Positions 26,958 to 37,485 of a DNA stretch of 64,000 nucleotides are shown one piece after another. The notes beneath the pieces were generated by a model that saw nothing but the letters and a program-made list of their open reading frames with translations, had not been told where the DNA came from and ran no database searches. The translations under genes and the position numbers were made by a program. The DNA is from Fodinibius halophilus (GTDB lineage: Bacteria > Bacteroidota > Rhodothermia > Balneolales > Balneolaceae). The stretch is taken from NCBI RefSeq assembly GCF_011059105.1, contig NZ_JAALLS010000004.1:62001-126000 (forward strand), read 5' to 3'. Every line of letters begins with the position of its first letter. Position 1 is the stretch's first letter.

Positions 26958-28061
26958 TTATCCTAATAATTGATCTGGATTCAATCCCTTCAGATCATCC
27001 ACAATAAACTCGCGCCCTTCGCGAATTTTTTCGCCGTCGAGATACACATCAGCGCCAATACAAACCAGATCCCAGTGGATATTACTTTCGTTTCCGTTGG
27101 GAGCAATTTCGTAGTCATTGCCAAGCGTCAGGTGATTAGAACCGTAAATCTTTTCATCAAACAAGATATCGTACATCGGTTCTTCAATCACGGGATTCAG
27201 CCCAAAACTAAACTCACCAAACTGTCGCGCGCCGGCATCAGTATCCAAAATATCCTGCAATGCCTCATTGTTTGAGGAATCGGAATCGATAACCACACCG
27301 TCACGGACTTCCAGCTTCACATACTCAAAAGGGTTGCCCTGATAGACCGACGGCGCATAAGTAATATGCCCGTTCACGGATGATAAAATAGGTGAAGAAA
27401 AGAGCTCGCCGTCTGGAATATTGCGCTTTCCGAAACAGGGGATCCAGGTCTGTCCCTTCACCGAAAATTCAATATCAGTTCCTTCCCCTTCCAGGCGAAT
27501 CATATCCGTATCTTCCAATCGATCTTGCAGAGGTTTCATCGCTTCAGCCAGCTCCGTGTAATCGAGCAAACAAGCGTTATAGTAAAACTCTTCAAATTCG
27601 TGCGTCGGCATTTTGGCATTCATCGCAAACGCTTCTGAGGGATAGCGCAACACTACCCATTTGGTATTATTTACCCGTTCCTTATAATGTACAGGATCAA
27701 CGAAGTGATCGGCATAGGCCTTATTTTCCTTTTTGCCGACATTGGCTTTTTCGTAGATATTCAATGATGCCCGAACCCCCACAAATGCATCCATCTCTTT
27801 CATTTTGGGCAGCTGGTCGTGCTGGGCCTGCCCCTTCCAAAATTCCTCATCCCCGGTTTCAATTAACATACGGCGCACCTGGGTGTCTTCAATCTGCACA
27901 AAAGGGTTAACCTCCATAGCACGGGCATGTTCTACCAATGCACGCAGCAGCCCGATACCGTTAAGCCCCACCAGCTGGAGCATTACATTTTGTCCCTTTT
28001 CCAACTCACAACTAAACTCTAATATTTTCTTCGCTAATTGTTTATCCTTATTTGAATACAT
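26958..28061 (-). CDS. M29-family metallo-aminopeptidase (AmpS/aminopeptidase T-like)
   Basis: This 367-residue cytosolic aminopeptidase is full length for family M29. Family marks: KGQNVMLQLVGLNGIGLLRALVEHA near the N-terminus, VDPVHYKERVNNTKW, the metal-binding region GLNPVIEEPMYDILFDEKIYG with acidic ligands, then GSNHLTLGNDYE and NESNIHWDLVCIGADVYLDG supplying His and Asp. Start ATG 28061. Codon use is similar to neighbours. It has no obvious operon partner; the upstream gene is the broken four-helix-bundle gene. Confidence 0.92.
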   Translation of the reverse strand: MYSNKDKQLAKKILEFSCELEKGQNVMLQLVGLNGIGLLRALVEHARAMEVNPFVQIEDTQVRRMLIETGDEEFWKGQAQHDQLPKMKEMDAFVGVRASLNIYEKANVGKKENKAYADHFVDPVHYKERVNNTKWVVLRYPSEAFAMNAKMPTHEFEEFYYNACLLDYTELAEAMKPLQDRLEDTDMIRLEGEGTDIEFSVKGQTWIPCFGKRNIPDGELFSSPILSSVNGHITYAPSVYQGNPFEYVKLEVRDGVVIDSDSSNNEALQDILDTDAGARQFGEFSFGLNPVIEEPMYDILFDEKIYGSNHLTLGNDYEIAPNGNESNIHWDLVCIGADVYLDGEKIREGREFIVDDLKGLNPDQLLG

Positions 28062-28113
28062 ATTGTTACTATTTCGTGATTCGTATTACGTACTAAATTT
28101 AGATCTAAACAGC

Positions 28114-28593
28114 TCAAAAACAGATCTCAATACCTTCTATTACTTCACTTTCCGTCATGCTTTGTACCGTGTAACTGACATTTTTTTCATTAATCTTTTG
28201 CCCTCGCTTCTTGGGTATAATGTGAAGCAACATTTTTATAATTTCAGTTAACAATTGAAGTCTGGATTCTAAAAACTCTTCATCTATTTCTTTTCACATC
28301 TTAAAATACCACCCTCTGCACTCACGAGCAGAGCCCAAGGCATATTCATAGAATCGAGCCTGATCGAGTTTAGATTTCCTAGAATATCCTTCTGCAATAT
28401 TTGCACTAACAGAACCTGCTGAACGATATAGTTGGTCACAAGAGGAAATAAGTATTTTGTTTTGTGCCAGTTCAGAAATATCATTCCAAGCTATATCTGA
28501 CAAAAATAATGAATATCGGTATACATTCATATTCCATAGAGGATCCGCAGTTAGTTCTTCCGGTATCTCATTAATCCACTCTCTATACTTCAT
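28114..28593 (-). pseudogene. Four-helix-bundle (23S rRNA IVS-type) gene with one in-frame TGA
   Basis: The first 99 codons give a four-helix-bundle protein with the family motifs LYRSAGSVSANIAEGYSR and RFYEYALGSARECRGWYF. TGA at 28294-28296 then stops it, but the same frame continues with KEIDEEFLESRLQLLTEIIK and MLLHIIPKKRGQ to a TGA at 28114-28116, which is exactly the fourth helix expected of the family. A single substitution (for example TGG to TGA) explains it. The product is either truncated by its last helix or the gene is dead. Such genes are often scattered in the genome or within rRNA; no rRNA is near. Start ATG 28593. Confidence 0.85.
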
Positions 28594-28651
28594 AATTCCT
28601 AAGGTAATATTTTAAGTGAACCGACACGCGATACGTAATACGCAATAGGTG

Positions 28652-31600
28652 TCAGTAATCAAAATTCCATTTTAGATCTATCCCTTGCCGAATACCATTG
28701 CCCTGGCGAATAAGTAGTTTTAGATCTTCGCGCAGCATATATTCAAGCAAAAAGCTGGTATCCGGGGTAGAACCGGTTATTACATTTTGAATTGCCAAAA
28801 AAACCTTGGGATTTAAATACCAGCCTGTCGTTATTTGAGTGCCACTTTCTTCGCCCACCTGTATATTATCAATTTTAACCACATCAATACCCAGCTTTTT
28901 CGTTGCCAAGGCCCCTACCCTATCCAGTAATACATCAAGGGCCACATTGGCTGCCGAGGCATTCCCTGAGCCGGCAACTACTTGCTTCCATGAATTAAGG
29001 GCATAGAAAGGTTGTCCAAAGATGGTATAGCTTATAATATTTTCCAGCTGCATTGTGGGACGACTCTTGTATTTAAATTTGGGATTTTCTACCGTGCCCT
29101 CAATGATGTACCAAATCGTAATATCTTCTTGCGTTTGTGGGGGCTTATATTTTGTTCGTATCATAAGTTCGGGGTTCATAGGATCTCCTGAAAAAGTTAC
29201 TTCCCCCTCTTCTAAATTAAACCTTTTACCGAAAGGACGCGCATACCCGCTGGGCGTTGTTATTGTTCCAAAAAGATCCAGCGATTTTGCTTTCTCCTTC
29301 ACCAGGTCTAAGCCCCCATCCAGTTCAATCTCCATATCCAGATACCGTTTATTACGGATATAAAACCTTCGGTCAAAAGAAACATTCATATCCAAAGCAA
29401 GCGAATCATAGATACTAACATTTTTTTCAGGTTTAGCAAGCGTATCGAGCTGGACCGTTTCAACCGATTTTTCCCCGAAGTTTTGCAACTGTAAAAAACC
29501 ACTGACAAAATCCAGGTTCCCCGATATTTTAGGCTGATTTACCTTACCCTCAGCATGGGCATCTAAATTAATTACCGCGTTGTACTGATCGGTATTGGCA
29601 ATTCGAAAATTTTGTCCCTTCACATCTATATCTATTGCACCCGGCCTCATATTCATAAGTTCAACTTTTCCGCTTGCGCTCATTGTGCCCTTATCGCTTT
29701 TGGCAGAGAACTGTTCCAGCTGAATCCGATCCGGCTCAAAGTTGAGCGTAGATTGTACGTTCCGAACCGTTATGCCAGCCGGAACTATGCGAAATGATCC
29801 ATTACGAAATACTAATTGACCATCGGCTTTTAGATCTTCCAGCACCCCGGTAACCTGTACTGACCCATTCAGTTCCCCTTTTACTTTTCGGAATTGCCGG
29901 CGATCTAAAAAATCATTGACTGCAGCCAAATTAAAATTGTTTGTCTCTGCCTCTACCGATATTGAATCCTTTTTACCGGGCAGATCTACTTTGAAAGTCC
30001 TCATATTGATATAAAAAGGAAGCTTCGCATCTATTTCTGCTGCCTTTTGCTGTAGTGATGAAACCGATGCATCAAGTTCAAGCTCCTCTTCATCATGACT
30101 ATAGTCTAAACCTGCGGTTACCGAATCCACAGAAACTCCAGAAAGTATTGCTTCACTCAATGTTGCATCGGCAGCAAAACGAGGATTCCCGGCTTTGCCG
30201 TCAAGGGTTCCCCGAAAAGAAAATAAGCCGGTAGTATTTGTAATACCTGCTTCTGCAAAGATAGAGCTAAACCTATCAATAGAAATTTTACGAATATTCA
30301 TAGTACCGCTTACCGGTTCATCAAAAAATTGTACAGGTAAATTTTCGGGATCACCCAACTGAAATGGCAAATTGGCTTTACCGGTGATTAGCTCCTGTTT
30401 ATCGTGTCTCACAGAAAGGTCCCCCTGAAGGCGCTCGTCAGTAATATTTGCATTTACCAACAGGGTATCAAAACTGGTCTCTTTATACTCTACATCCGAT
30501 AACACCATCTGCCCTTGGGCGTTGAGCATAGTGTCTTCCCGGACAAACTCCATACGCCCTGACAGCAATCCTTTAAAAAAGGTTTTGCCCAGCAAACAAC
30601 TCTGTACCACAGCCGTATTCAGTGATTTCCCATGGATTAAAGCCTCTTGTCGATTTGCATTCAGTACCGGTATCGCCATCTCAAAGAAAGCTCCATCGCC
30701 CGATGACACCCGCATCTTCTCCATTCGAAGGGTATCACCAATCAACGTGACATCAAAAGGAGCCTCAAGACTTAGCATGCGATAATCACTGATGATATTA
30801 TATTCGCGGGTCCTAACCCGAATAGAGTCTGTTGCAACCTTGTATTCACCCGATTGTTCAATTCGTCCCTCATTGGGACTTGAAAACTGAAGATCAAACT
30901 GCCCATTGGTAAGAGAATCGGAATAAGCGCCCTGGGTTTGAAGCCCTAAATCCTGTATTGTAAATCCTGAAAATATGGGTCCTTCCAAGTCCACATTCAA
31001 TTTATAATCTACCCCCTCATGCATACGCATATTCAATGCCCCTTTTGCCCTATCTGCTGCAAACAACTGCCCGTAGGTGGCATCAGTAAAATCGAAGGTT
31101 CCCATAAACTGCAGGTCATCTCCATTAACAGGGCGCAAACGACCGTCGACCCTTCCTTGCGCTGCTAAATCCTCAACATCTGTCAAAGGTGCCAGCGCAT
31201 TCATATCTTTTAACTGCAGGGCAAGGGTAAGTTCATTCTCCGAATCATACTTCCGCAGCACATTTATTCGTCCCTTTAAGGAACCTTCTGCAATAGTACT
31301 CTTTAGCTGCGTACTGTCAATTATTGCCACCGTATCCTTCAGAGCCAGGCGGCCAGAAAAATTTCGCAACAATTCTCCATTTACCAATGAAGAATCGATA
31401 TCTACCGAAGCATCTAACTCGAAATTTCCTATAGTATTTCCTTCTCCTTTACCGGATACCCTTGCATTAATAGCTGTTGGAAAATCGGGGATCCCCATTA
31501 AAGCAGCAATATCCAGCTTACGGCTTTTAACTCTATAATTATATGCCGGAGTTTGAGATATGTTTTCTATTTCGGTCATTACCGTCAGCTCTCCTTCTCG

Positions 31601-33115
31601 AATATCAAACCGACCATCCAACGATACATCGCTACCACTCACCTGCCCTTCCATGGTACCTTCTGATATTGGCTGGCCCATCAGCTGACTGTTATTAATT
31701 CTCAGAAAATAGTCCCATGACTGCTCTTGGGGATACCACCCCTCTCCTGATATTTCGGAATTGAATGACATATCTCCCGCATAGGTAGTATCCCCTGTCC
31801 AATAACCGGGATTAAAATGGTCGCCCTGAAGCTGTACTCCAACAATTGGAAAGTCTGACCATACCCGCTCTGCATTAAAATTAGCAGCCAACTTCTGCTC
31901 TCCCGCCTTGAGTTCTAAATCAAAAGTAGCATTCGCATCATTAAGTTTCCCGTCTCCTTTAAGCTGATCAATATTGTAGGACGCATAATTGATATCATGA
32001 GCAGTAACCTGAAGCGCGCCATATCCACTTTGATAATCCCCAAAAGGTACGCTCCCACTAAAATTGGCATTCAATTGAGCCAAAGCCGGCAGTGTTGTAT
32101 CAGCAAACAATATCGCCGGGTCAAAATTTGTGATATCTGTCGAAAGTTTTTCCAGCACAATGCCTTTATCCCAATGCAGTTGACTGGTGAGGGTGAGCTT
32201 TTGGAGCCCCTCGGCCTGCATATCCAGGGTAGTCTTAAGCTGTTCGGGACTGCCTTCTAATCCTATACTAAACAGAATATTTTCGCGCAATGGCATTCCT
32301 TCTGCATAGGTTACAATATCTTTCCATGAAATCGGGGAGGCCTCAACATTTAGTTGACCGGTTGAATCTCCGGGGGTTAGCGATCCCGAACTCTGTATCA
32401 TCGTGCGGCTGGTTGCCAGCACCAACTTCTCCAGCGACAGTTTCTCTGCATCAACCGATGCGCTCGTAGCCACTTGCAATGGATCTGACAACTTGCTTTG
32501 ATACAGTTTAAACGACAAATCGCGCAAATTAACATTGTAGTACGGCTGGTTGTAGCTCCCACTACTTGCAATCCCCAATTCTTTAACCATAAAGCTATCC
32601 AAAGGCAGTAAACTGTCGGACTTTACCGACAGGATACCATTATGCAATTGAAAATTATTGACATCAATGGCCCACCCCATCCCACCCGATGTAGTATCGG
32701 CTGACTCTTTAAGCAAATCCTGAATATTCCATCGGCCCTTTTCTTCATGCAGCTTTAAATTGGGATGGGAAATATCCAGTTCCGAAATATCAATTGTACC
32801 CCCAGCCAAAGCCCAGATATTATAAGCTACGTTAATTGAATCTATGGCTGCAAGAGAATCTCCATTTTGTTTTAAATAAAGATTTGAAATTTTCATCTCC
32901 TTCCACAGATCACCGGAAAGTTCTCCTATAGTCAGTTCTCCCCGGATCTGTTCATTCGCAGAGGTAACGACCGTATCTTTGACCCAATCTTGAACAAGTG
33001 CTGTTTTTAGTGACAGTCTTAGCAGCAGTAGTAATACAGCTATTCCACCCAGGGTCCATAACAGGCGTTTACCCCACCTCTTCAATCTGCTATTTTTTGT
33101 AGATTCTGCTGTCAT
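28652..33115 (-). CDS. tamB: TamB/DUF490-family envelope protein
   Basis: This 1487-residue protein has a single N-terminal TM helix (about 14-34) and a very long beta-rich periplasmic body with repeating 'G.L.....I...D' strands, typical of AsmA/TamB bridges. The C-terminal DUF490 region includes GTITTPSGYARPFGKRFNL, VTFSGDP and LLIRQGNGIRQGIDLKWNFDY. TamB works with TamA and is thought to carry phospholipids to, or help assemble proteins in, the outer membrane. Its ATG (33115) overlaps the stop codon of the tamA-like gene by one base (TAATG), so the two are translationally coupled. Full length for the family. Confidence 0.92.
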   Translation of the reverse strand: MTAESTKNSRLKRWGKRLLWTLGGIAVLLLLLRLSLKTALVQDWVKDTVVTSANEQIRGELTIGELSGDLWKEMKISNLYLKQNGDSLAAIDSINVAYNIWALAGGTIDISELDISHPNLKLHEEKGRWNIQDLLKESADTTSGGMGWAIDVNNFQLHNGILSVKSDSLLPLDSFMVKELGIASSGSYNQPYYNVNLRDLSFKLYQSKLSDPLQVATSASVDAEKLSLEKLVLATSRTMIQSSGSLTPGDSTGQLNVEASPISWKDIVTYAEGMPLRENILFSIGLEGSPEQLKTTLDMQAEGLQKLTLTSQLHWDKGIVLEKLSTDITNFDPAILFADTTLPALAQLNANFSGSVPFGDYQSGYGALQVTAHDINYASYNIDQLKGDGKLNDANATFDLELKAGEQKLAANFNAERVWSDFPIVGVQLQGDHFNPGYWTGDTTYAGDMSFNSEISGEGWYPQEQSWDYFLRINNSQLMGQPISEGTMEGQVSGSDVSLDGRFDIREGELTVMTEIENISQTPAYNYRVKSRKLDIAALMGIPDFPTAINARVSGKGEGNTIGNFELDASVDIDSSLVNGELLRNFSGRLALKDTVAIIDSTQLKSTIAEGSLKGRINVLRKYDSENELTLALQLKDMNALAPLTDVEDLAAQGRVDGRLRPVNGDDLQFMGTFDFTDATYGQLFAADRAKGALNMRMHEGVDYKLNVDLEGPIFSGFTIQDLGLQTQGAYSDSLTNGQFDLQFSSPNEGRIEQSGEYKVATDSIRVRTREYNIISDYRMLSLEAPFDVTLIGDTLRMEKMRVSSGDGAFFEMAIPVLNANRQEALIHGKSLNTAVVQSCLLGKTFFKGLLSGRMEFVREDTMLNAQGQMVLSDVEYKETSFDTLLVNANITDERLQGDLSVRHDKQELITGKANLPFQLGDPENLPVQFFDEPVSGTMNIRKISIDRFSSIFAEAGITNTTGLFSFRGTLDGKAGNPRFAADATLSEAILSGVSVDSVTAGLDYSHDEEELELDASVSSLQQKAAEIDAKLPFYINMRTFKVDLPGKKDSISVEAETNNFNLAAVNDFLDRRQFRKVKGELNGSVQVTGVLEDLKADGQLVFRNGSFRIVPAGITVRNVQSTLNFEPDRIQLEQFSAKSDKGTMSASGKVELMNMRPGAIDIDVKGQNFRIANTDQYNAVINLDAHAEGKVNQPKISGNLDFVSGFLQLQNFGEKSVETVQLDTLAKPEKNVSIYDSLALDMNVSFDRRFYIRNKRYLDMEIELDGGLDLVKEKAKSLDLFGTITTPSGYARPFGKRFNLEEGEVTFSGDPMNPELMIRTKYKPPQTQEDITIWYIIEGTVENPKFKYKSRPTMQLENIISYTIFGQPFYALNSWKQVVAGSGNASAANVALDVLLDRVGALATKKLGIDVVKIDNIQVGEESGTQITTGWYLNPKVFLAIQNVITGSTPDTSFLLEYMLREDLKLLIRQGNGIRQGIDLKWNFDY

Positions 33116-35028
33116 TAAAATGCTTGTCCTATACTTACATGTATACCAATCCTATCCCAGGCACTACCAAAATCTTGTCCGTTATATCGATTTAAATCTT
33201 TATCAGTAGGATTGATCTTATATCCTATATCAACCCGTATTGGTCCTAATGGAGATTCATAGCGTAATCCTCCCCCGGTGCCAAACTGTAGGGGTCTTGT
33301 ATTCGTACGGTGGAAAGTATGCCATACCTGCCCGCCATCCAGGAAAAAAGCAATACCCAATCCATCCAGAAAAAAGTTAAGCTCTTGTCTGAGCTCAATA
33401 TTAAAACCTAACATGGCGCGTCCTCCCCGTGGAATGTACTGCTGAAATCCCTTACTGTCTGTTTGGGCACGTTTAGGCCCCAACTGTTGACGATACCATC
33501 CCCGAACCGAATTTGTACCTCCCAGGTAAAATCGGATATTATTGGGCAAAGAGTCTGACGGGACGTTATACAGCGCTCCCCCCTGGAGACGCATTGCCAA
33601 CATAGTAGTATTAGAAAGTCGTGTAAAACGCCGAACATCAGCCGATAGTTTTTGAAACTGAAAGCTGGCCAGCCCAAACAGGCCTGAAAATTCTAAGTAG
33701 GGTTGAAAAACCCATCCTTTCTGCTCCCGCCCCAATGTTTGGTTGTAGTATCCGCTGAACTGAAAAGAAGATAGATCATACTCCAATGTCGTATCAGGCA
33801 AACTACTGTTATATCGCTGTGAAAGCTCTTTATTTTTGGTAAACTCATATGAGCCTGAAGCCGTTAAATTTTCGGTATAACGATAGATTAAGCTATTGGT
33901 AATACCGGCTCGTAACAGTTCATAATTGTTTTGCAAAAGATGTTGGCCGAATGGAGATATAGTAACACTACTCTTGGTGTTATAAATGTAGGGGAAAAGG
34001 TAATCCACCCGAAAAGACTGCTCTATAAAAGAACCATGTGCGGTAGTTGTTAAACGATGTCCCCGCTGGGTTACATTTCGGTGCTTCCAGCTTGCTTGTC
34101 CACGCAAATACTCTTCCGTTCCAAAACCGGCCATTAGCTCTACAGACCGCAGTTTATGCTCTCGCACGCGCATCTGTAGGTCCAAGGTAGAATCTTGAGA
34201 CTGCTCGGGGATGCTAATAGTAACAAATCGAAAAAGGTGGTGATTGAACAACTCTTGCTGAGCTACTCTCAGCTTTTCTAAACTATACCGTTCTCCTTTT
34301 TTGAGATCGCCTTCTCTCAAGACATATTTCTTAGAGATATTTTCAGCTCCCTCAACCGAAATATCATTGATATATGTTCTTGGTCCCAGATCCCCCTTAA
34401 TAGTCACATAAGCTGCGAGCTTAGACGTATCAATCCTTGCATCAACTGAAACCTGTGCATAGGCAAAACCGAGGTTTTTAAACACATCAGTAAACTTACC
34501 AATCACTTCTGGTTTTCTAATTGTTTCGTACCGCTTGCCTTTGCGATATGCCTGCTTCTTTTTAACTCGTTGGAACGATTCATCTGCCTGGATTTCCTCG
34601 GTATCAACACCATTTGTATGCAATTTATAGTCCACCGACTGAATCCGGATAGGGAGCTGCTCATCAATTTCAAAAACAACTTTCTTTTTCCAGGATTTTT
34701 TTCCCTCCTCGATACGATAACTGACCTCCACATTAACAAATCCGCGCCTTCGATAGTAATTCTGTAATCGAATGACATCTTTTTTAAGATTTATCTCATT
34801 AATTGCGTATCCGGTTTGATCCCAAAAAGAAAGTTTCTCCCAAAAGGTCGGTTGTTCAGTAGCAACCTGTTCCTTCAACACCACCGCGGGGTATTGGGTG
34901 TTTCCTTCGAACCGTACTTTCCAAACCTGGTCGGGGATACCGGCATCCTGGGCAACAGCCTCCGGTATTGGCAAAAAAAACATCCCCATAAAACCCATTA
35001 AAAAAAAGTAAAAACGTCTTGGAGCCAT
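33115..35028 (-). CDS. tamA: TamA/BamA-like Omp85 outer-membrane protein
   Basis: This 637-residue Omp85 protein starts at ATG 35028 (MAPRRFYFFLMG), which gives a proper signal peptide (to about 28, ...PEAVAQ); 26 in-frame codons upstream are not protein-like. POTRA-type modules cover about 35-300 (VWKVRFEGNTQYPAVVLKEQ; YINDISVEGAENISKKYVLREGD) and a 16-strand barrel follows, with the Omp85 motifs VRGWYRQQLG (the VRGF/Y lid) and GLRYESPLGPIRVDIGYKIN. It ends with an aromatic residue (IGQAF), as outer-membrane barrels do. It is coupled to tamB by a one-base overlap, which supports TamA rather than BamA. Confidence 0.9.
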   Translation of the reverse strand: MAPRRFYFFLMGFMGMFFLPIPEAVAQDAGIPDQVWKVRFEGNTQYPAVVLKEQVATEQPTFWEKLSFWDQTGYAINEINLKKDVIRLQNYYRRRGFVNVEVSYRIEEGKKSWKKKVVFEIDEQLPIRIQSVDYKLHTNGVDTEEIQADESFQRVKKKQAYRKGKRYETIRKPEVIGKFTDVFKNLGFAYAQVSVDARIDTSKLAAYVTIKGDLGPRTYINDISVEGAENISKKYVLREGDLKKGERYSLEKLRVAQQELFNHHLFRFVTISIPEQSQDSTLDLQMRVREHKLRSVELMAGFGTEEYLRGQASWKHRNVTQRGHRLTTTAHGSFIEQSFRVDYLFPYIYNTKSSVTISPFGQHLLQNNYELLRAGITNSLIYRYTENLTASGSYEFTKNKELSQRYNSSLPDTTLEYDLSSFQFSGYYNQTLGREQKGWVFQPYLEFSGLFGLASFQFQKLSADVRRFTRLSNTTMLAMRLQGGALYNVPSDSLPNNIRFYLGGTNSVRGWYRQQLGPKRAQTDSKGFQQYIPRGGRAMLGFNIELRQELNFFLDGLGIAFFLDGGQVWHTFHRTNTRPLQFGTGGGLRYESPLGPIRVDIGYKINPTDKDLNRYNGQDFGSAWDRIGIHVSIGQAF

Positions 35029-35207
35029 TGAGTTAGCAGGCAAGGTTGAAAAATAGAATTCCTTAAATTTTGTATCGAATAATAAGATATTGGGCGAATG
35101 CATCAAAAAGAGACTTTAATAATAGTACGTAAAGGAAATAAGCATTTTTGAGTGGCTATTTTTTCATTACCTTTTCTTGCTCATTCAGGAATCTAAAATA
35201 TACTTTT

Positions 35208-36494
35208 ATGACTTCTCGGAGCTCTGGCATTCTATTGGGTTATTCACTGTTCATACTTTCACTATTGCTGATAAGCTGTAGCAGTTCGGAAGAGTTTAGC
35301 GGTTTTTCATACGATCCCGAAGGCGTTACTGTTACTACAGATAAGGAGATCCAACCCCAACATAAACGCAGAATTGGTGTTGACGGGGGATCAATATGGG
35401 CCAGCAATGAGTTTGCCGGGGCCCGGATGAGTGACTTTTACCAGGTTAATGACACTTTATATCGTGTGGTAATTGAACCTGAGAATCATCCGATTAATAA
35501 CAGCCCTTGGTACGCTTTTAAGATATGGAGCGACACCAATAAGACCATCGATCTGCAACTAAAATACAAGCATGGCAAACACCGGTATATCCCTAAGCTC
35601 AGCAATAACGGCAACCAATGGCGCCCCATAGACACTACCAAGGTGCGCACCGACACCACGACCGGCACAGCAACTTTTGAGCTTAAGGTGTCAGCAGAAC
35701 CCCTTTGGATTGCGGCACAAGAACTTCTTACCTGGCATAGTTATCGCCGATGGGCAGATTCACTGGCCTCTCAGCATTGGGTAACCCTGGATACTGTTGG
35801 ATACTCACACCAACAACGCCCCATAGTTAAAATGAATATTACCCAAACAGAAAAAGACCAATCTCGGGGCGTATTGATTATCACCGGTCGTCTTCATCCA
35901 CCGGAAGTTACTGGGGCCTTGGCGAGCCAAATCTTTATCAATGAACTAACCGCTGATACCCCGCTGGCTTCACAATTTCGCAGTGAATTTGAAGTCTGGG
36001 CCTATCCCTTTGCTAACCCCGATGGCGTACAACAGGGACACTGGCGCCATAATGCCGGAGGGGTTGATCTTAACAGAGACTGGAAATCTTTTAACCAGCC
36101 GGAAACGAAAGCTATTAGGGATGACCTGGCACAAATAAAAGATGACACCCTCCGCAAGGTCTATTATGGTATTGACTTTCACTCTACAGATGAAAATATC
36201 TTTTATCCCATAAACCGCGAGATCGATACTTTTCCGGATGATTTTACTTTTCATTGGATCGACAGCCTAAAGAAAGCTTTTCCAGACTATCCTGTTGAAG
36301 TAGAAGCTTTTGACACCAGCTCTCCCATTACCAAAAACTGGATTTATCATACTTTCGGGGCTGATGGGGTGACCTATGAACTAAATGACCGGGCGAATCG
36401 GGATAGCCTCCGGACCGTCACCCAAAAAAGTGCCCGGATTATTATGCGTCAACTTTTAGACGAAAAGAAAAAACGGAAAAAACCGACTAAATAA
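35208..36494 (+). CDS. M14-family zinc carboxypeptidase lipoprotein
   Basis: Start is taken as ATG 35208 (MTSRSSGILLGYS), which yields a lipoprotein signal with lipid Cys in LLLISC (about 24-25); a longer in-frame reading from 35148 has no signal logic. 428 residues. A beta-sandwich N-domain precedes the M14 domain: zinc ligands H and E in RLHPPEVTGA, the N-R pair in HNAGGVDLNRDW, H in DFHSTDENIFYP, and catalytic E in GVTYELND. This is the M14 arrangement of the Bacteroidota DUF2817-like carboxypeptidases, probably cleaving peptides or peptidoglycan at the outer membrane. It diverges from tamA by 179 bp and is followed by the CDF gene. Confidence 0.9.
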   Translation: MTSRSSGILLGYSLFILSLLLISCSSSEEFSGFSYDPEGVTVTTDKEIQPQHKRRIGVDGGSIWASNEFAGARMSDFYQVNDTLYRVVIEPENHPINNSPWYAFKIWSDTNKTIDLQLKYKHGKHRYIPKLSNNGNQWRPIDTTKVRTDTTTGTATFELKVSAEPLWIAAQELLTWHSYRRWADSLASQHWVTLDTVGYSHQQRPIVKMNITQTEKDQSRGVLIITGRLHPPEVTGALASQIFINELTADTPLASQFRSEFEVWAYPFANPDGVQQGHWRHNAGGVDLNRDWKSFNQPETKAIRDDLAQIKDDTLRKVYYGIDFHSTDENIFYPINREIDTFPDDFTFHWIDSLKKAFPDYPVEVEAFDTSSPITKNWIYHTFGADGVTYELNDRANRDSLRTVTQKSARIIMRQLLDEKKKRKKPTK

Positions 36495-36564
36495 CCAAAA
36501 ATTCATGGTTCCTTCATCTTTGATTCTTAAGCTTAGTATCGCGCTTAAAGAACGATGAGCTACC

Positions 36565-37476
36565 ATGAAACACGACCACAGACATCAACACCAGCACGGC
36601 AAAGGCCAAACAGAGGGTCGCCTATGGATTTCAATTGGGCTTAACCTAACTATAACCTTAGCAGAATTTATAGGTGGTATTGTTTCCGGAAGTCTGTCTC
36701 TACTTTCTGATGCTCTGCACAATCTCAATGATACCGCCTCTCTGGGCATCAGCCTGGTAGCCCGAAAAGTCTCTAAGAAAGAGGCCAACACCGATAAGAC
36801 GTTTGGCTATAAACGAGCTGAAATTATTGGTGCTTTTGTCAACCTCATCACGCTGGTTATCATTGCCCTTTTCTTAATAAAAGAAGGAGTCGAACGATTT
36901 TATAATCCCCAACCCATCGATGGGATGGTGATGTTTGTTGTGGCAATTATTGGCCTTTTGGGGAATGTGATTACAGCTTTGCTCCTATCCCGCAGCTCTA
37001 AAGAAAATATCAATATTCGCAGTGCCTATATACATATTTTATCCGATGCCTTTTCTTCTGTCGGTGTTATTTTAGCTGGTATTCTTATCATAGAGTTTCA
37101 ACTCTATATTATTGATACCATCCTCACTCTGGTTATTGCAGGCTACATTCTCTGGCAAAGCTATTACATGCTGCAAAAAACCATAAACATTTTGATGGCA
37201 AGTACACCTGCCAATATCGTAATCCCCGAAGTTAAAGATGCAATGACAGCTATTACCGGGGTGCGCAACATTCACCACCTGCACGTTTGGCGTCTGGATG
37301 AACAACATATTTTGCTGGAAAGTCATGTCGTAATTGATAAGGATGATATGACGGAAATGGAAGCTATAAAATCGCAACTTAAAACTCTGCTGGGAGCCAA
37401 TTTTAATATCCATCATTCTACACTGGAGTTTGAATTTGAACCCTGTAAGGAATACGCCGAGACCCCCAATAACTAA
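36565..37476 (+). CDS. Cation diffusion facilitator (CzcD/ZitB-type metal exporter)
   Basis: This 303-residue CDF antiporter exports divalent metals from the cytosol. The N-terminus is His-rich (HDHRHQHQHG, 3-12). Six TM helices follow, with metal site residues in SDALHNLND (TM2) and ILSDAFSSVG (TM5, HxxxD-type). The soluble C-terminal domain (about 205-290) has VRNIHHLHVWRLDEQH and ends HSTLEFEFEPC. The metal may be Zn or another divalent ion. Nine bases separate it from the small CxGxC protein, so it likely opens the operon with the TonB receptor, SCO1 and PCuAC genes. Confidence 0.93.
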   Translation: MKHDHRHQHQHGKGQTEGRLWISIGLNLTITLAEFIGGIVSGSLSLLSDALHNLNDTASLGISLVARKVSKKEANTDKTFGYKRAEIIGAFVNLITLVIIALFLIKEGVERFYNPQPIDGMVMFVVAIIGLLGNVITALLLSRSSKENINIRSAYIHILSDAFSSVGVILAGILIIEFQLYIIDTILTLVIAGYILWQSYYMLQKTINILMASTPANIVIPEVKDAMTAITGVRNIHHLHVWRLDEQHILLESHVVIDKDDMTEMEAIKSQLKTLLGANFNIHHSTLEFEFEPCKEYAETPNN

Positions 37477-37485
37477 GCTGGACCT

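Noticed and set aside
28294-28296. TGA in the four-helix-bundle gene read as selenocysteine or recoding
   Set aside because: No SECIS-like hairpin is seen right after it, the family has no Cys at this point, and all other genes here use TGA as stop.
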